Positions 1 to 6,746 of a stretch of DNA of 16,816 nt are shown piece after piece (within the stretch, counting starts at the first letter, position 1; every line of letters starts with the position of its first letter). Below the pieces are notes generated by a model. That model ran no database searches. It was not told the DNA's origin and was given only the letters and a program-made list of their open reading frames with translations. The DNA is taken from the NCBI GenBank assembly GCA_035293565.1, contig DATGMP010000065.1, positions 1 to 16,816 of the forward strand. Reading direction: 5' to 3'. Origin of the DNA: DATGMP01 sp035293565 (GTDB lineage Bacteria; Pseudomonadota; Alphaproteobacteria; BOG-932; Roseiterribacteraceae). Both the position numbers and the translations under genes were made by a program.

Positions 1-2
1 GC

Positions 3-68
3 CTGGAAACCATCGCTCCCGTGAGCGATGATCCCATCGTCATGCTGTCGGCTGTGCCGGCAGCTTGA
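3..68 (+). CDS. possible 3' end of a gene entering from the left
   Basis: Frame 3 is open from the window edge to a TGA at 66-68 and reads as ordinary protein (LETIAPVSDDPIVMLSAVPAA). No start is inside the window, so this would be the last 21 codons of an upstream gene. The other two frames do not look coding. I do not recognise the family. A perfect hairpin lies inside it (11-30). The fragment is too short to be certain. Confidence 0.3.
   Translation: METIAPVSDDPIVMLSAVPAA
11..30. repeat. perfect inverted repeat (8-bp arms, 4-nt loop)
   Basis: The arms CATCGCTC (11-18) and GAGCGATG (23-30) are exact reverse complements separated by CCGT. It could be an RNA hairpin near the 3' end of the gene fragment or a protein-binding palindrome. 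No T-run follows, so it is not a classical terminator. Confidence 0.5.
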
Positions 69-296
69 CGACACCGGCCAGCTCTGCCGGAGAACGCGAT
101 ACCGCCGCAGCTCTTACACCACGCCTCGGGACACGATCGAATCTCCGATTAGGCCCGCTGTTTGTCGGGCACCCTCAAACTTGGAAGAACTCGCCCCGGC
201 TGCTTCTGCGACCCCAGGGCATATTCCTGGTAGGACGGAGCGCGGCTTGACGCCTTTGCCTGGCGCCCACGCGAGGAGATTTATCCCCGGCGTTGC

Positions 297-488
297 CTAG
301 GCTGCTCCCGCAGCTGATCGCCATTTCAGCACGGCCGCGTAAAGCTCGCTTTCGGCATCTGCGAGGTTCGCCTCCGCATGCTCAACCTGGTCGGCCGGCC
401 CGAGCCGCCGTTCTTCCTCCGCCTGTGCGACCGCCTCGAGAGCTGTCGCCCATGCGCTGGCAGCGTCGATGACGCCCTTTTCATTCAT
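297..488 (-). CDS. 63-aa small hypothetical protein, acidic/alanine-rich helix
   Basis: The open frame is much longer upstream, but only the part from the internal ATG (start NEKGVIDAASAWAT) has protein-like composition: Ala/Glu-rich, with heptad-like spacing suggesting one or two amphipathic helices, ending in LKWRSAAGAA. A purine-rich Shine-Dalgarno (GAAGGGAAG) lies just upstream of this ATG, which is why I chose it. No signal peptide or membrane segment. Small soluble helical proteins of this kind are common in Hyphomicrobiales; the function is unknown. It is transcribed away from the IS debris at 665-900. Confidence 0.6.
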   Translation of the reverse strand: MNEKGVIDAASAWATALEAVAQAEEERRLGPADQVEHAEANLADAESELYAAVLKWRSAAGAA

Positions 489-664
489 TGGAGCTTCCCT
501 TCGGACCAAAGCGGCGAGGATGATAACACATAGGCTTGCACGTAGCGCAGCAAGAGGCCGCGGAGCGAGGCGCTGCGCTGTCGCTGCGGCTGATAGGGAG
601 AGAGGTAGCGATGGCACAAGCAATCGCCCATCGGGCGTGCCGATGACGGTGGCGGATGTTAATT

Positions 665-900
665 GTGGAGACGATCGGCCGGATCCGGTGGGAACATTTT
701 CGTCAAAGGCAAATCGATCAAGGAGGTCACCTGGGCGCTGAGCATCTCGCGCAACACGGTGCGGAAGGTTCTGCGGGCGGGGGAGATCACGTTCGCTTAC
801 GAGCGCGAGATTCAGCGGCGGCCGAAGCTCGGCCGCTGGGCCGAGGCTCTCGATCGGCTGCAGACGGCGAATGCGATGAAGAGCGCACGGGAGCGGGCCC
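665..900 (+). pseudogene. istA: IS21-family transposase IstA, N-terminal fragment, frameshifted
   Basis: IstA is the DDE transposase of IS21 elements. Its N-terminal helix-turn-helix part is recognisable here but split over two frames: VETIGRIRWEHF begins at 665, then after one extra T in a TTTT run (about 701-704) the reading continues as VKGKSIKEV, SRNTVRKVLRAGE, YEREIQ and RPKLGRW. Similarity stops around SARER (about 893-900), followed by unrelated residues and a TAG. The catalytic core and the partner gene istB are absent. This is a dead remnant of roughly the first 75 residues of a protein normally about 400-500 aa long. It abuts, in opposite orientation, a truncated copy of the gene that is intact at 7271-7735. 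Confidence 0.8.
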
Positions 901-902
901 CG

Positions 903-1107
903 CCATATCATTAGCAAGCTCGCGCACATCCGACTCGCTTCGGATCTTCGGAAACAGCGCCCTGAGCGCTGCGAGCGCGCGGGCGGCTGCTTCCGCCGCC
1001 AATCTCGCCAATCTCGCACCTTCGATCCAGGGATCGATGCCGAGCCGCGTCAACGCGGAAAGGACGCTGAGCGGCGCGCCATTCTCCTCCGCACCCACCC
1101 TCTCCAC
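903..1107 (-). pseudogene. truncated paralogue of the 154-aa C-terminally anchored protein
   Basis: The frame reads VGAEENGAPLSVLSALTRL then GIDPWIEGARLARL. This aligns closely with residues 23-56 of the intact gene at 7271-7735 (VGEEENGATLTVLSALTRL, GIDPWGEAARLSEL). Two things are broken. The expected N-terminus (compare HSEFNEFLFAA) is out of frame: a residual NEIICPTA sits in another frame and a TAG lies just upstream. The C-terminus, including the membrane anchor seen in the intact copy, is missing because the sequence runs into the istA fragment near 900. It is divergent from the 151-aa gene at 1307, whereas in the second locus the corresponding pair is co-oriented and 7 bp apart. Confidence 0.65.
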
Positions 1108-1306
1108 GACTTTCTATACGCCGTCGGGCAAATAATTTCATTCTCGTCGTGATGTAATGGCGCGGAGCGACGCCCATATGGAGGAACGAGCAGCGGACGT
1201 CGCGCCCACGGAGCGAGTTCACTGCAGCTCGCGCAGATTCGCAGAACAAGAATGTCAACCCACGGCACTGCGCGACGCGCAAGACGCCTGGACTGAGGGG
1301 CATTGG

Positions 1307-1762
1307 ATGAGCATCCGTACAACAAGCACCGTCATCAGCTTTTCCCGGCCTTTCGTGCTGAGGGGAATAGCGGACGAGCAGCCGCCGGGCAGCTACACGG
1401 TGGAGACCGACGAGGAGCTGCTTCCGCACGTCTCCTTCCCGGCCTATCGGCGTGTCGCCACATTGATGCGACTCCCGCCTCGCCCGGGGAGTACCGAGCG
1501 CGGGCGGATCGTCGATCTGGATCCGCTTGAATTAGGGACGCTGCTGGCGGCGGACGCCAGAGCGGAGGACCAGACGGCGGCATTGGCGTTGGGTGCAGCC
1601 ACCGAGCCCCAACCATCGATGATGCGTGAGGTCGAGCGGTCCACGGCTGGTGGTTGGAAAAGCCGTTGGAATTCTTGGCTGGCTCTGAACGCCAATGAAT
1701 TGACGTGGACCGCCCTGATTATTGGTGGGGTCATATTGACCGCTATCTTCGCGGATCGATGA
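1307..1762 (+). CDS. 151-aa 'VETDEELL' family protein with C-terminal membrane anchor
   Basis: The start is the ATG at 1307 (MSIRTTSTV), preceded by GAGGGG at good spacing; the longer open frame upstream looks non-coding. The N-terminal domain (about 1-90) has RPFVLRG, then PGSYTVETDEELL, SFPAYRRVATLMRL, and an acidic DLDPLEL segment, a set common in Hyphomicrobiales hypothetical proteins. Residues 117-130 contain GWKSRWNSWLAL, followed by one hydrophobic helix (about 132-148, TALIIGGVILTAIF) at the extreme C-terminus, so I infer a tail-anchored inner-membrane protein with a cytoplasmic domain. Two relatives are in the window: 7033-7263 (short, no anchor) and the decayed 11370-11745. Biochemical role unknown. 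Confidence 0.8.
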   Translation: MSIRTTSTVISFSRPFVLRGIADEQPPGSYTVETDEELLPHVSFPAYRRVATLMRLPPRPGSTERGRIVDLDPLELGTLLAADARAEDQTAALALGAATEPQPSMMREVERSTAGGWKSRWNSWLALNANELTWTALIIGGVILTAIFADR

Positions 1763-1790
1763 GTGGTAGGCCACCAGATATGGAGAATAC

Positions 1791-2018
1791 ATGGGCAAGA
1801 GGTACTCCGGCGCGGAACATCACAGGCTCGCCGCTGAGCATCACGAAGCGGCGGCGCGGCACCATCGGCAAGCGTCGAAGCACTATGAGGAGAGAGACTA
1901 CGCCCATGCGGCGCATCAATCGCTCATCGCCCATGACCACACGCGGCAGGCCATGCATCACAGCAGCGAAGCCGGCAAATATCATGCCGAGCGGCACGGC
2001 AGAGCTGGGCTAAAGTAG
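1791..2018 (+). CDS. 75-aa histidine-rich small protein
   Basis: The start is the ATG at 1791 with GGAG upstream, 28 bp after the stop of the 151-aa gene, so they are probably co-transcribed. About 15 of 75 residues are histidine, arranged as repeated HH pairs one or two helical turns apart (AEHHRLAAEHHEAAARHH), followed by DYAHAAHQSLIAHDH and AMHHSSEA. There is no cysteine, signal peptide or membrane helix. Regular His pairs on an Ala/Glu helix suggest divalent-metal binding or buffering, which is inference only. A diverged paralogue sits at 6747-6959. Confidence 0.8.
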   Translation: MGKRYSGAEHHRLAAEHHEAAARHHRQASKHYEERDYAHAAHQSLIAHDHTRQAMHHSSEAGKYHAERHGRAGLK

Positions 2019-2088
2019 CGTCCTTGGTGCAGCCCCGTCTCCCTTACCGCCGGCTGGCGATTGGTTGTTTGTGGAAAGGATTCAATAG

Positions 2089-2307
2089 ATGTCGATCTCC
2101 TATTTTCGCCGCCGGGCAGCGCAAAGCTATAGGGACGCAAGGTCTTCTGTGGTCCCGCACCTTGACTACGCATCTCTCATGCGCCTCGGCGCGGAATTCA
2201 AGGCGCGCGCGACCGCGGCACGGGCGCGCTTCGTCCGACTGCGACGAGCGGCGCTCCAGCGGGAGGAAGCTGCGCGGAAAGACTTGTACCGGGACAGTCG
2301 GGAGTAG
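2089..2307 (+). CDS. 72-aa basic helical hypothetical protein
   Basis: The ATG at 2089 is preceded by AAAGGA. The protein (MSISYFRRRAAQSYRDARSS...) is Arg/Ala-rich, with a predicted long helix (GAEFKARATAARARFVRLRR) and an acidic/basic tail. The EFKARA segment resembles LVQEFKARAAEAGARW of the 65-aa gene at 16040-16237, possibly a shared helical motif. No known domain is recognised. It lies in the same plus-strand run as its neighbours (70 bp after the His-rich gene, 44 bp before the micropeptide). The highly basic character would be compatible with nucleic-acid or membrane-surface binding, but nothing specific is visible. Confidence 0.6.
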   Translation: MSISYFRRRAAQSYRDARSSVVPHLDYASLMRLGAEFKARATAARARFVRLRRAALQREEAARKDLYRDSRE

Positions 2308-2351
2308 ACCCGGGGTTCCTGCATCGTCGGAATATTGGAAAGGCGGATACG

Positions 2352-2441
2352 ATGAGCTCCTGGATCGTTCCTCCTGTCGTCATTCCGATGGCCCTTCTCA
2401 TACTTGTCGCCGCCTACGCCGCTCTGCGTGCGTTATCGTGA
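2352..2441 (+). CDS. 29-aa membrane micropeptide, copy 1
   Basis: The ATG at 2352 follows AAAGGCGG at good spacing. The product begins MSSWIVPPVVIPMALLILV and continues AAYAALRALS before TGA. It is a short Ser/Trp N-terminus, a Pro-Pro kink, then one hydrophobic helix spanning most of the peptide. A second 29-codon copy at 8602-8691 has the same layout and length (SW-x-VPP-x-V-x-P-x-x-L ... AYAL). Conservation of the amino-acid pattern despite different codons supports translation. The stop overlaps the next start (GTGA, 2438-2441), suggesting coupling to the 63-aa gene. Likely an inner-membrane micropeptide, perhaps a partner of a larger membrane protein. Confidence 0.65.
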   Translation: MSSWIVPPVVIPMALLILVAAYAALRALS

Positions 2442-2629
2442 AAAGGACTTGGGATACGACAGCGCTCGGGCCGGCGCCCGGACCGGCAGATCGCATTGCA
2501 CCGGCGATGGGCAGAGGTTGGAAACGCGCTTGGCAAACTTGGCTGGCTCTCAAATTGAAGCAGCAGCTCAAGTCAAGCACCCGAATCCGCTCGAACAAAC
2601 GCAAGGCTAAGTTGAAGGCTTCGAGGTGA
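2438..2629 (+). CDS. 63-aa basic hypothetical protein, overlapping the micropeptide
   Basis: It starts at a GTG sharing 4 bp with the micropeptide stop (GTGA), a typical translational-coupling arrangement. The product is strongly basic at its C-terminus (KLKQQLKSS, RSNKRKAKLKASR). Its middle, GRGWKRAWQTWLAL, matches GGWKSRWNSWLAL of the 151-aa gene at 1307, and the underlying DNA (2516-2554 against 1652-1690) is clearly related. It could be a gene built from the tail of a 'VETDEELL' gene, or a gene relic. It lacks the hydrophobic anchor that follows this motif in the 151-aa protein. Confidence 0.45.
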   Translation: MKRTWDTTALGPAPGPADRIAPAMGRGWKRAWQTWLALKLKQQLKSSTRIRSNKRKAKLKASR

Positions 2630-2807
2630 GCGGCGACTACCTCGCGGACGTCCGCGTCACGACGACAAGGACGCAAAAAAACCGATTTATCACACCTCCT
2701 ACCTTCGGCAGGCGGGAGCCCGCGCAAACCCTTGGGACGATAGGGAAAGGTGTCTCTCAGCCGCCAATGCCTGACGCGGCGCATATCGACGGTAGACAGA
2801 TCATACG

Positions 2808-2984
2808 CTAATCCCTGCATCTTTTTGGCATCCGCTCGATCGACTCAGCCATGATATCGTAGTCATCGGCGATCCGCAGCAACGTAGCGCGGTTAAGCTG
2901 GTGGCGCATACCGTCCGCGCGGGCGCGAACCTCTTCGGCTCGCAGCCTATAGGCTTTCGCCTGTCGTATGAGAGCGGCGTCCAT
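2808..2984 (-). CDS. 58-aa small helical hypothetical protein
   Basis: The minus-strand frame reads MDAALIRQAKAYRLRAEEVR, then MRHQLNRATLLRIADDYD and MAESIERMPKRC. The pattern 'YR-x-RAEE-x-R ... LL-x-IADDYD-x-MAE' is a small two-helix protein type I recognise as very common in Bradyrhizobium and relatives, often in many copies per genome; function unknown. The start at 2984 is the first ATG of the coding-looking segment; the upstream sequence is purine-rich but the Shine-Dalgarno is only moderate. The three overlapping longer frames in this stretch have poor protein character. Confidence 0.65.
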   Translation of the reverse strand: MDAALIRQAKAYRLRAEEVRARADGMRHQLNRATLLRIADDYDIMAESIERMPKRCRD

Positions 2985-3075
2985 GCGCCTTGCCCCATTC
3001 CTTCCAGGACGGGAGCGCGCGCAGCCCTTCTTGGAGGGGCAAAGCGTCTCTCTCGGTTGCCAGCGTCTGGATCAT
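2947..3075 (-). CDS. possible 42-aa ORF upstream of the 58-aa gene
   Basis: A minus-strand ATG at 3075 opens a 42-codon frame (MIQTLATERDALPLQEGL, then RALPSWKEWGKAHG) that overlaps the start of the 58-aa gene by 38 bp. The residues look protein-like rather than random, and an AT-rich promoter-like stretch lies about 20-80 bp upstream. There is no good Shine-Dalgarno and no family that I can name. It might be the degraded start of a longer gene. Confidence 0.25.
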   Translation of the reverse strand: MIQTLATERDALPLQEGLRALPSWKEWGKAHGRRSHTTGESL

Positions 3076-3559
3076 GGATCAAGGCTAGCAATATCCTACA
3101 AACACACAAAAACGGCTTTATGGTTGCGCAATCGCACAATAACAATATTAGCGCTGGTTGGGGCGACCTGCGGTTAGCCAGGGCCCGGAGCTGCAATCCT
3201 GTTCGACAACCGGCGCGATGCTGCATCAGTACCTCCACCACGACGTCGGCGGCAATGGGCTGCGCGATGGCGGCGGCGTTGGTCAGCGGCCGACGTGTCA
3301 CTCGGATTGTGCCGGCGGAGCGACGGCAAACCGGATGCGCCTTTCTGCATTTGCATACGGCAGCAGGCCGCCGATCCACTTTTCGGCGATTTTGGGCGGA
3401 AGAACGGAACCATGCGTTTACCAGATAAGGAGCGGGCAAGGTACCGGCTCGGGCTCACATCCGACGATGTCCGCTGCAAAACATCCGGAAGCGTATCGCG
3501 CCTGCTGCAGCAAGAACATTCGGAGCCAACGGCAGGCGGCGGAGCGCGTTGGCGCGCCC
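3076..3559. other. gene-poor stretch
   Basis: Apart from the AT-rich island at its left end, I find no frame here with convincing protein character, no Shine-Dalgarno-led small gene, and no repeat or RNA gene. Several overlapping open frames on both strands are rich in Arg, Cys, Ser and Pro, as expected for chance frames in GC-rich DNA. It may be decayed coding sequence. Confidence 0.5.
3090..3155 (-). promoter_or_regulatory. AT-rich island with possible minus-strand promoter
   Basis: This is the most AT-rich short stretch of a very GC-rich window. Read on the minus strand it holds TTGTTA, a 17-bp spacer and CATAAA, a plausible sigma-70-like -35/-10 pair, and it lies upstream of the minus-strand genes at 2947-3075 and 2808-2984. 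A TTGCGCAA palindrome falls inside the spacer and could be an operator. Pattern-based only. Confidence 0.3.
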
Positions 3560-3780
3560 ATGACTGACAAAAAGCGTCGAATGAGCAACGTGACGAGCGA
3601 CCCGACGCGCCGAAGAGGCGAGAGATATGGAGAAGGAACTAGCTGCAGGATGTGGATGCCCGACGTGACGGTCAGCGCGATGAGGCGACCAAGACCGCGC
3701 GGCTGCGCGAACTTTGCTACGGCCATGCTCGACAGGCCGCGGGGAATCGCCGATATCGACCGCCCCCTCTCGAACCGCGA
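3560..3780 (+). pseudogene. frameshifted small gene of the 'DPTRRR ... TARLREL' type
   Basis: An ATG at 3560 opens TDKKRRMSNVTSDPTRRRGE. Around 3625-3652 the sensible reading moves through a second frame (EKELAA) into a third, QDVDARRDGQRDEATKTARL followed by REL, that continues to about 3720 before losing character. Assembled, these pieces resemble a small basic/acidic Hyphomicrobiales protein (a short basic head, then a charged helix with QRDEATKTARLREL). At least two indels separate the pieces, so no intact product is expected. The family assignment is from memory of similar small proteins and is tentative. Confidence 0.45.
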
Positions 3781-3824
3781 GGCCCCTCCGCATCTTCACC
3801 TCAATCTCCTTACGCGAGGAACCG

Positions 3825-3971
3825 ATGGAGCAGAAACCTACTGATCTTCGGAAGAAGATCGCCCGCTACCGGCGTTCGCGGGCCGTCATGAACGACCCTG
3901 ACACGATCAAGTTGATTGACCGGATGATAAAGGAGACCCAGGAACAGGTTGACGCCGCCGAAAGCCACTAG
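3825..3971 (+). CDS. 48-aa charged helical hypothetical protein
   Basis: The ATG at 3825 has GAGGA at short spacing upstream. The product (MEQKPTDLRKKIARYRR, then MNDPDTIKLIDRMIKETQEQ) is a charged two-helix peptide with Lys/Arg in the first helix and Glu/Gln in the second. Tiny proteins of the form 'LRKKIA-x-YR ... DP-x-T-x-x-x-I-x-x-MI-x-E' recur in Bradyrhizobium-like genomes. Function unknown; probably soluble. Confidence 0.6.
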   Translation: MEQKPTDLRKKIARYRRSRAVMNDPDTIKLIDRMIKETQEQVDAAESH

Positions 3972-4104
3972 GTCGCCGTTGACAACCTCGGCGGCCTCGG
4001 CAGCGGTTATGCGCAACGACATGACAGTGCGTGGCCAGAGGCTCTCGGCGGTCGTAGGCCGCGCAAAGGCGCCAGCACGCGCGTGAACCAAAGGTTAAGC
4101 GCCA

Positions 4105-4638
4105 ATGATCCAAAAATTCTCCATCGGAGTTCTTCTCGCGTTCCTGTTGGCCTCACCGACCCAAGCAGCCGAGCTCCGCCTCACAATCTATGGCGTGCAC
4201 TCAAATGACGGCGAGCTTCTGATCGGACTTTATGAAAATTCCGCCGGATTCCTCGGAGCGATTTCCCGGGCGTCAAAGAGCGGCCTCATGCCCGATAGCG
4301 GGCGTCTTGTTGGCGTATCAATCCGGGCAAAAGCCGGGACACAGAGCACGGTCTTCACGCAGCTGCCGCCCGGGCAATATGCGGCAATCGTGATTCACGA
4401 TGAAAATGATAATGGTAGGCTCGACTCGAACGGCTTCGGCGTGCCAAGTGAAGGGTACGGTTTCAGCCGCGACGCACGAGGGTTTCTTTCAGCTCCATCC
4501 TTCGCGGCCGCTGCCATCGCCGTTGGGGATTCGGATGTCAGCACTACTGTCGAACTGATTTATCCGATAGGATCATCGGACGAAGAAACGTCTGACTATA
4601 AGCGGTACCTCGGTGCCGTGCCCGAGACCGGTCGATAG
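4105..4638 (+). CDS. DUF2141 secreted protein
   Basis: A 177-aa protein with a clear Sec signal peptide (hydrophobic VLLAFLLASPTQAA, likely cleavage after residue 22) and a DUF2141 domain covering most of the rest. Recognisable marks are LRLTIYGV at the domain start, LPPGQYAAIVIHDENDNG (about 87-104), then FGVPSEGYGFS and the SAPSFAAAAI strip (about 111-138). DUF2141 proteins are exported beta-sandwich-like proteins of unknown function; the HDENDNGRLD loop looks able to bind a cation. The start has AAAGG upstream. It is followed by 148 bp and then the transporter on the same strand, so co-transcription is possible but not shown. Confidence 0.85.
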   Translation: MIQKFSIGVLLAFLLASPTQAAELRLTIYGVHSNDGELLIGLYENSAGFLGAISRASKSGLMPDSGRLVGVSIRAKAGTQSTVFTQLPPGQYAAIVIHDENDNGRLDSNGFGVPSEGYGFSRDARGFLSAPSFAAAAIAVGDSDVSTTVELIYPIGSSDEETSDYKRYLGAVPETGR

Positions 4639-4786
4639 TCGCGGAATGTTGCAGTGGTGAGCTTAGGGACAACCCTCCTTGCACGTGTGGTAACGACACG
4701 CTGACGCGAATGTACGGCGGCTTGTGCTCTGGTGTGCGGTCGGACGCGGCTCCAACGTTTTGCCGCACGGCTTGGCTGAGCTAGCC

Positions 4787-6568
4787 ATGCCAGTGACGCT
4801 GCATCAAGGCGAAGCCTTCTTGATTGTCGCCGCGATGCTCGGCCTCTTTGTTTGGGGTGGTCTGCGCTACGACCTCGTTGCGCTGCTCGCGCTCGCGGCG
4901 GCCCTGCTCACCGGCGTGGTGCCCACCGAGAAGGCTTTTCTCGGATTCGCCAGTCCAGTTATCATTATTATAGCGTCGGTGCTAGTTCTGAGCCGCGCGA
5001 TCGCGATCTCTGGCGTCGTCGAGCTCGCCACAAGACGCTTGCTGCGCCGCCTGCATTCTGCGTCGGCGGAGATCGGAGCACTGACCGCGTGCGTTGCAGG
5101 GCTTTCCGCCTTCATGAAGAACGTTGGCACGCTCGGCATCTTCATGCCGATCGCGGTTCAGGCCGCGGAGCGCGGTGAGCGGTCGCCATCGGCCTATCTG
5201 ATGCCGCTCGCCTTCGGTTCGCTGATCGGCGGCACCATCACCCAAATCGGGACGTCGCCCAACATGCTGATCTCCATCGTACGCCAGGAGCTCGAAGGCC
5301 GCCCGTTTGCGTTCTTCGACTTCGCGCCCGTTGGGTTGCCTCTCTCGGCTGTTGCGGTCGTGTTTCTTGCCGTCGGGTGGCGGCTGATTCCAAAGGGTAG
5401 AAAAGCTCAGCCCACAGCGCAGAAGAGATTTGAAATCGAAGATTATTTGAGCGAAGCGGTGATTCCCGGCGGCTCCCCATTTGTCGGCAAGACCGTCCAA
5501 GAAGCCGAGGAGCTCGCGGAAGGCGCCGTTGCGATTACAGCGATCATCCGCGAAGGCAACCGACGCTACATCCCGAGCGGCGAATGGACGCTCTTCGAGA
5601 AGGACGTGCTCGTTCTCCAGGCGGATCCGGCCGTTCTGAAGCCTTTCCTCGACCAGGGCCGGCTCGAGCTCATCGGCGCGGCCGGCGCGTCTTTGCTCTC
5701 GGCCAAAGAGGACGAGCTGGAGACCACGGAAGCGGTCGTCATGGCCGACTCGCCGATGGTAGGACAGACATCCTTTGACCTGCATCTAAGGCGCCGCTTC
5801 GAAGTCACGCTGCTGTCGGTTAGCCGTGGTGCGCAGCGGATCACAACGCGGCTTAGCCGGACGAGATTTCAGGTCGGAGACGCGGTGGTCCTGCAAGGGC
5901 GTACCGAGAGGTTGCTGGAAGCCGTGGCCCAGCTCGGGTGCCTGCCGCTCGCAGAACGCTATCTAACGATGGGGCATAAGCGGCCACGCCTCTTGCCACT
6001 AGCGATCCTTGTCGTGGCCATGGCGCTGGTGGCGCTCAAGCTGTTGGCCGTTGAAGTGGCGTTTTTCCTCGCCGCCGTGCTCGTCATCGTCTTCAGGCTC
6101 TTGACACCCAAGGAAGCCTACGATGCCGTCGACTGGCCGATCGTCGTGATGCTTGGCGCGCTTATCCCGGTCGGTGAGTCTTTGCACGCCACCGGCGCGG
6201 CAGGCCTTGTGGGAGACGGGCTGGCGACTGTGGCAGCGCACTTGCCCGGAGGGCTTGCCGTCGCCTTGGTGCTCTTGACCTCGATGCTCGTCACGCCGTT
6301 CCTTCACCATGCCGCCGCCGTCATTGTGATGGGTCCTATCGCGGCGGTCGTCGCCCGCCATTTGGACTTCATGCCCGATCCCTTCCTCATGGCGGTCGCG
6401 CTCGGGGCGTCGTGCGATTTCCTGACGCCCATCGGCCATCAAAACAACATGCTGGTCATGGGGCCCGGTGGATACCGCTTCGGTGATTATTGGCGCCTCG
6501 GGCTGCCCCTTTCGTGCCTCGTCGTCGCAATCGGCACCCCGCTCATTCTCCTCGTCTGGCCTCTATGA
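4787..6568 (+). CDS. SLC13/DASS-type permease with two TrkA-C (RCK) domains
   Basis: A 593-aa inner-membrane transporter of the divalent anion:sodium symporter superfamily. The N-terminal membrane half (about 1-200) has ASPVIIIIASVLVLSRAI, FMKNVGTLGIFMPIA and the signature ITQIGTSPNMLIS (151-163). A soluble insert (about 215-390) contains two RCK_C-like repeats (FVGKTVQEAEEL ... FEKDVLVLQAD; VGQTSFDLHLRRRFEV ... VGDAVVLQG). The C-terminal membrane half (about 400-593) has TPFLHHAAAVIVMGP and FLTPIGHQNN. RCK_C domains usually sense a small ligand and regulate transport; the substrate (sulfate, dicarboxylate or similar) cannot be told here. I chose the ATG at 4787 because it begins the normal N-terminus; an upstream in-frame start at 4724 adds 21 unlikely residues. 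The Shine-Dalgarno is weak. Confidence 0.9.
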   Translation: MPVTLHQGEAFLIVAAMLGLFVWGGLRYDLVALLALAAALLTGVVPTEKAFLGFASPVIIIIASVLVLSRAIAISGVVELATRRLLRRLHSASAEIGALTACVAGLSAFMKNVGTLGIFMPIAVQAAERGERSPSAYLMPLAFGSLIGGTITQIGTSPNMLISIVRQELEGRPFAFFDFAPVGLPLSAVAVVFLAVGWRLIPKGRKAQPTAQKRFEIEDYLSEAVIPGGSPFVGKTVQEAEELAEGAVAITAIIREGNRRYIPSGEWTLFEKDVLVLQADPAVLKPFLDQGRLELIGAAGASLLSAKEDELETTEAVVMADSPMVGQTSFDLHLRRRFEVTLLSVSRGAQRITTRLSRTRFQVGDAVVLQGRTERLLEAVAQLGCLPLAERYLTMGHKRPRLLPLAILVVAMALVALKLLAVEVAFFLAAVLVIVFRLLTPKEAYDAVDWPIVVMLGALIPVGESLHATGAAGLVGDGLATVAAHLPGGLAVALVLLTSMLVTPFLHHAAAVIVMGPIAAVVARHLDFMPDPFLMAVALGASCDFLTPIGHQNNMLVMGPGGYRFGDYWRLGLPLSCLVVAIGTPLILLVWPL

Positions 6569-6746
6569 AGACAGCGGCGGGGAGCGCATGTGCACCCAGC
6601 AACCGGCACAGAAGCGAGTCAAAGGACAAAAGCTGCGAACGAATTGTGCCCGTCGGTTGGATCGCTACCGTCTACCCGAACGGCCAGAAAACAATTCACC
6701 AAAGCATCTTATTATTCACCCCAACGCACTCCAGCTATAGCTCGGC

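Noticed and set aside
911..1429. 172-aa minus-strand frame over the start of the 151-aa gene
   Set aside because: It crosses a supported plus-strand gene and a pseudogene with homology in another frame; composition is Arg/Cys-rich.
2801..3439. 212-aa minus-strand frame
   Set aside because: Cys/Arg-rich with no family marks, and it overlaps the better-supported 58-aa gene in another frame.
4982..5785. 267-aa minus-strand frame inside the SLC13 carrier
   Set aside because: Antisense shadow; the plus-strand carrier has all family motifs, while this frame is Arg/Asp/Gly-rich with no domain.
5999..6442. 147-aa minus-strand frame inside the carrier's C-terminal half
   Set aside because: Antisense to hydrophobic helices, giving a typical charged shadow sequence rich in Asp, Arg, His and Gly.
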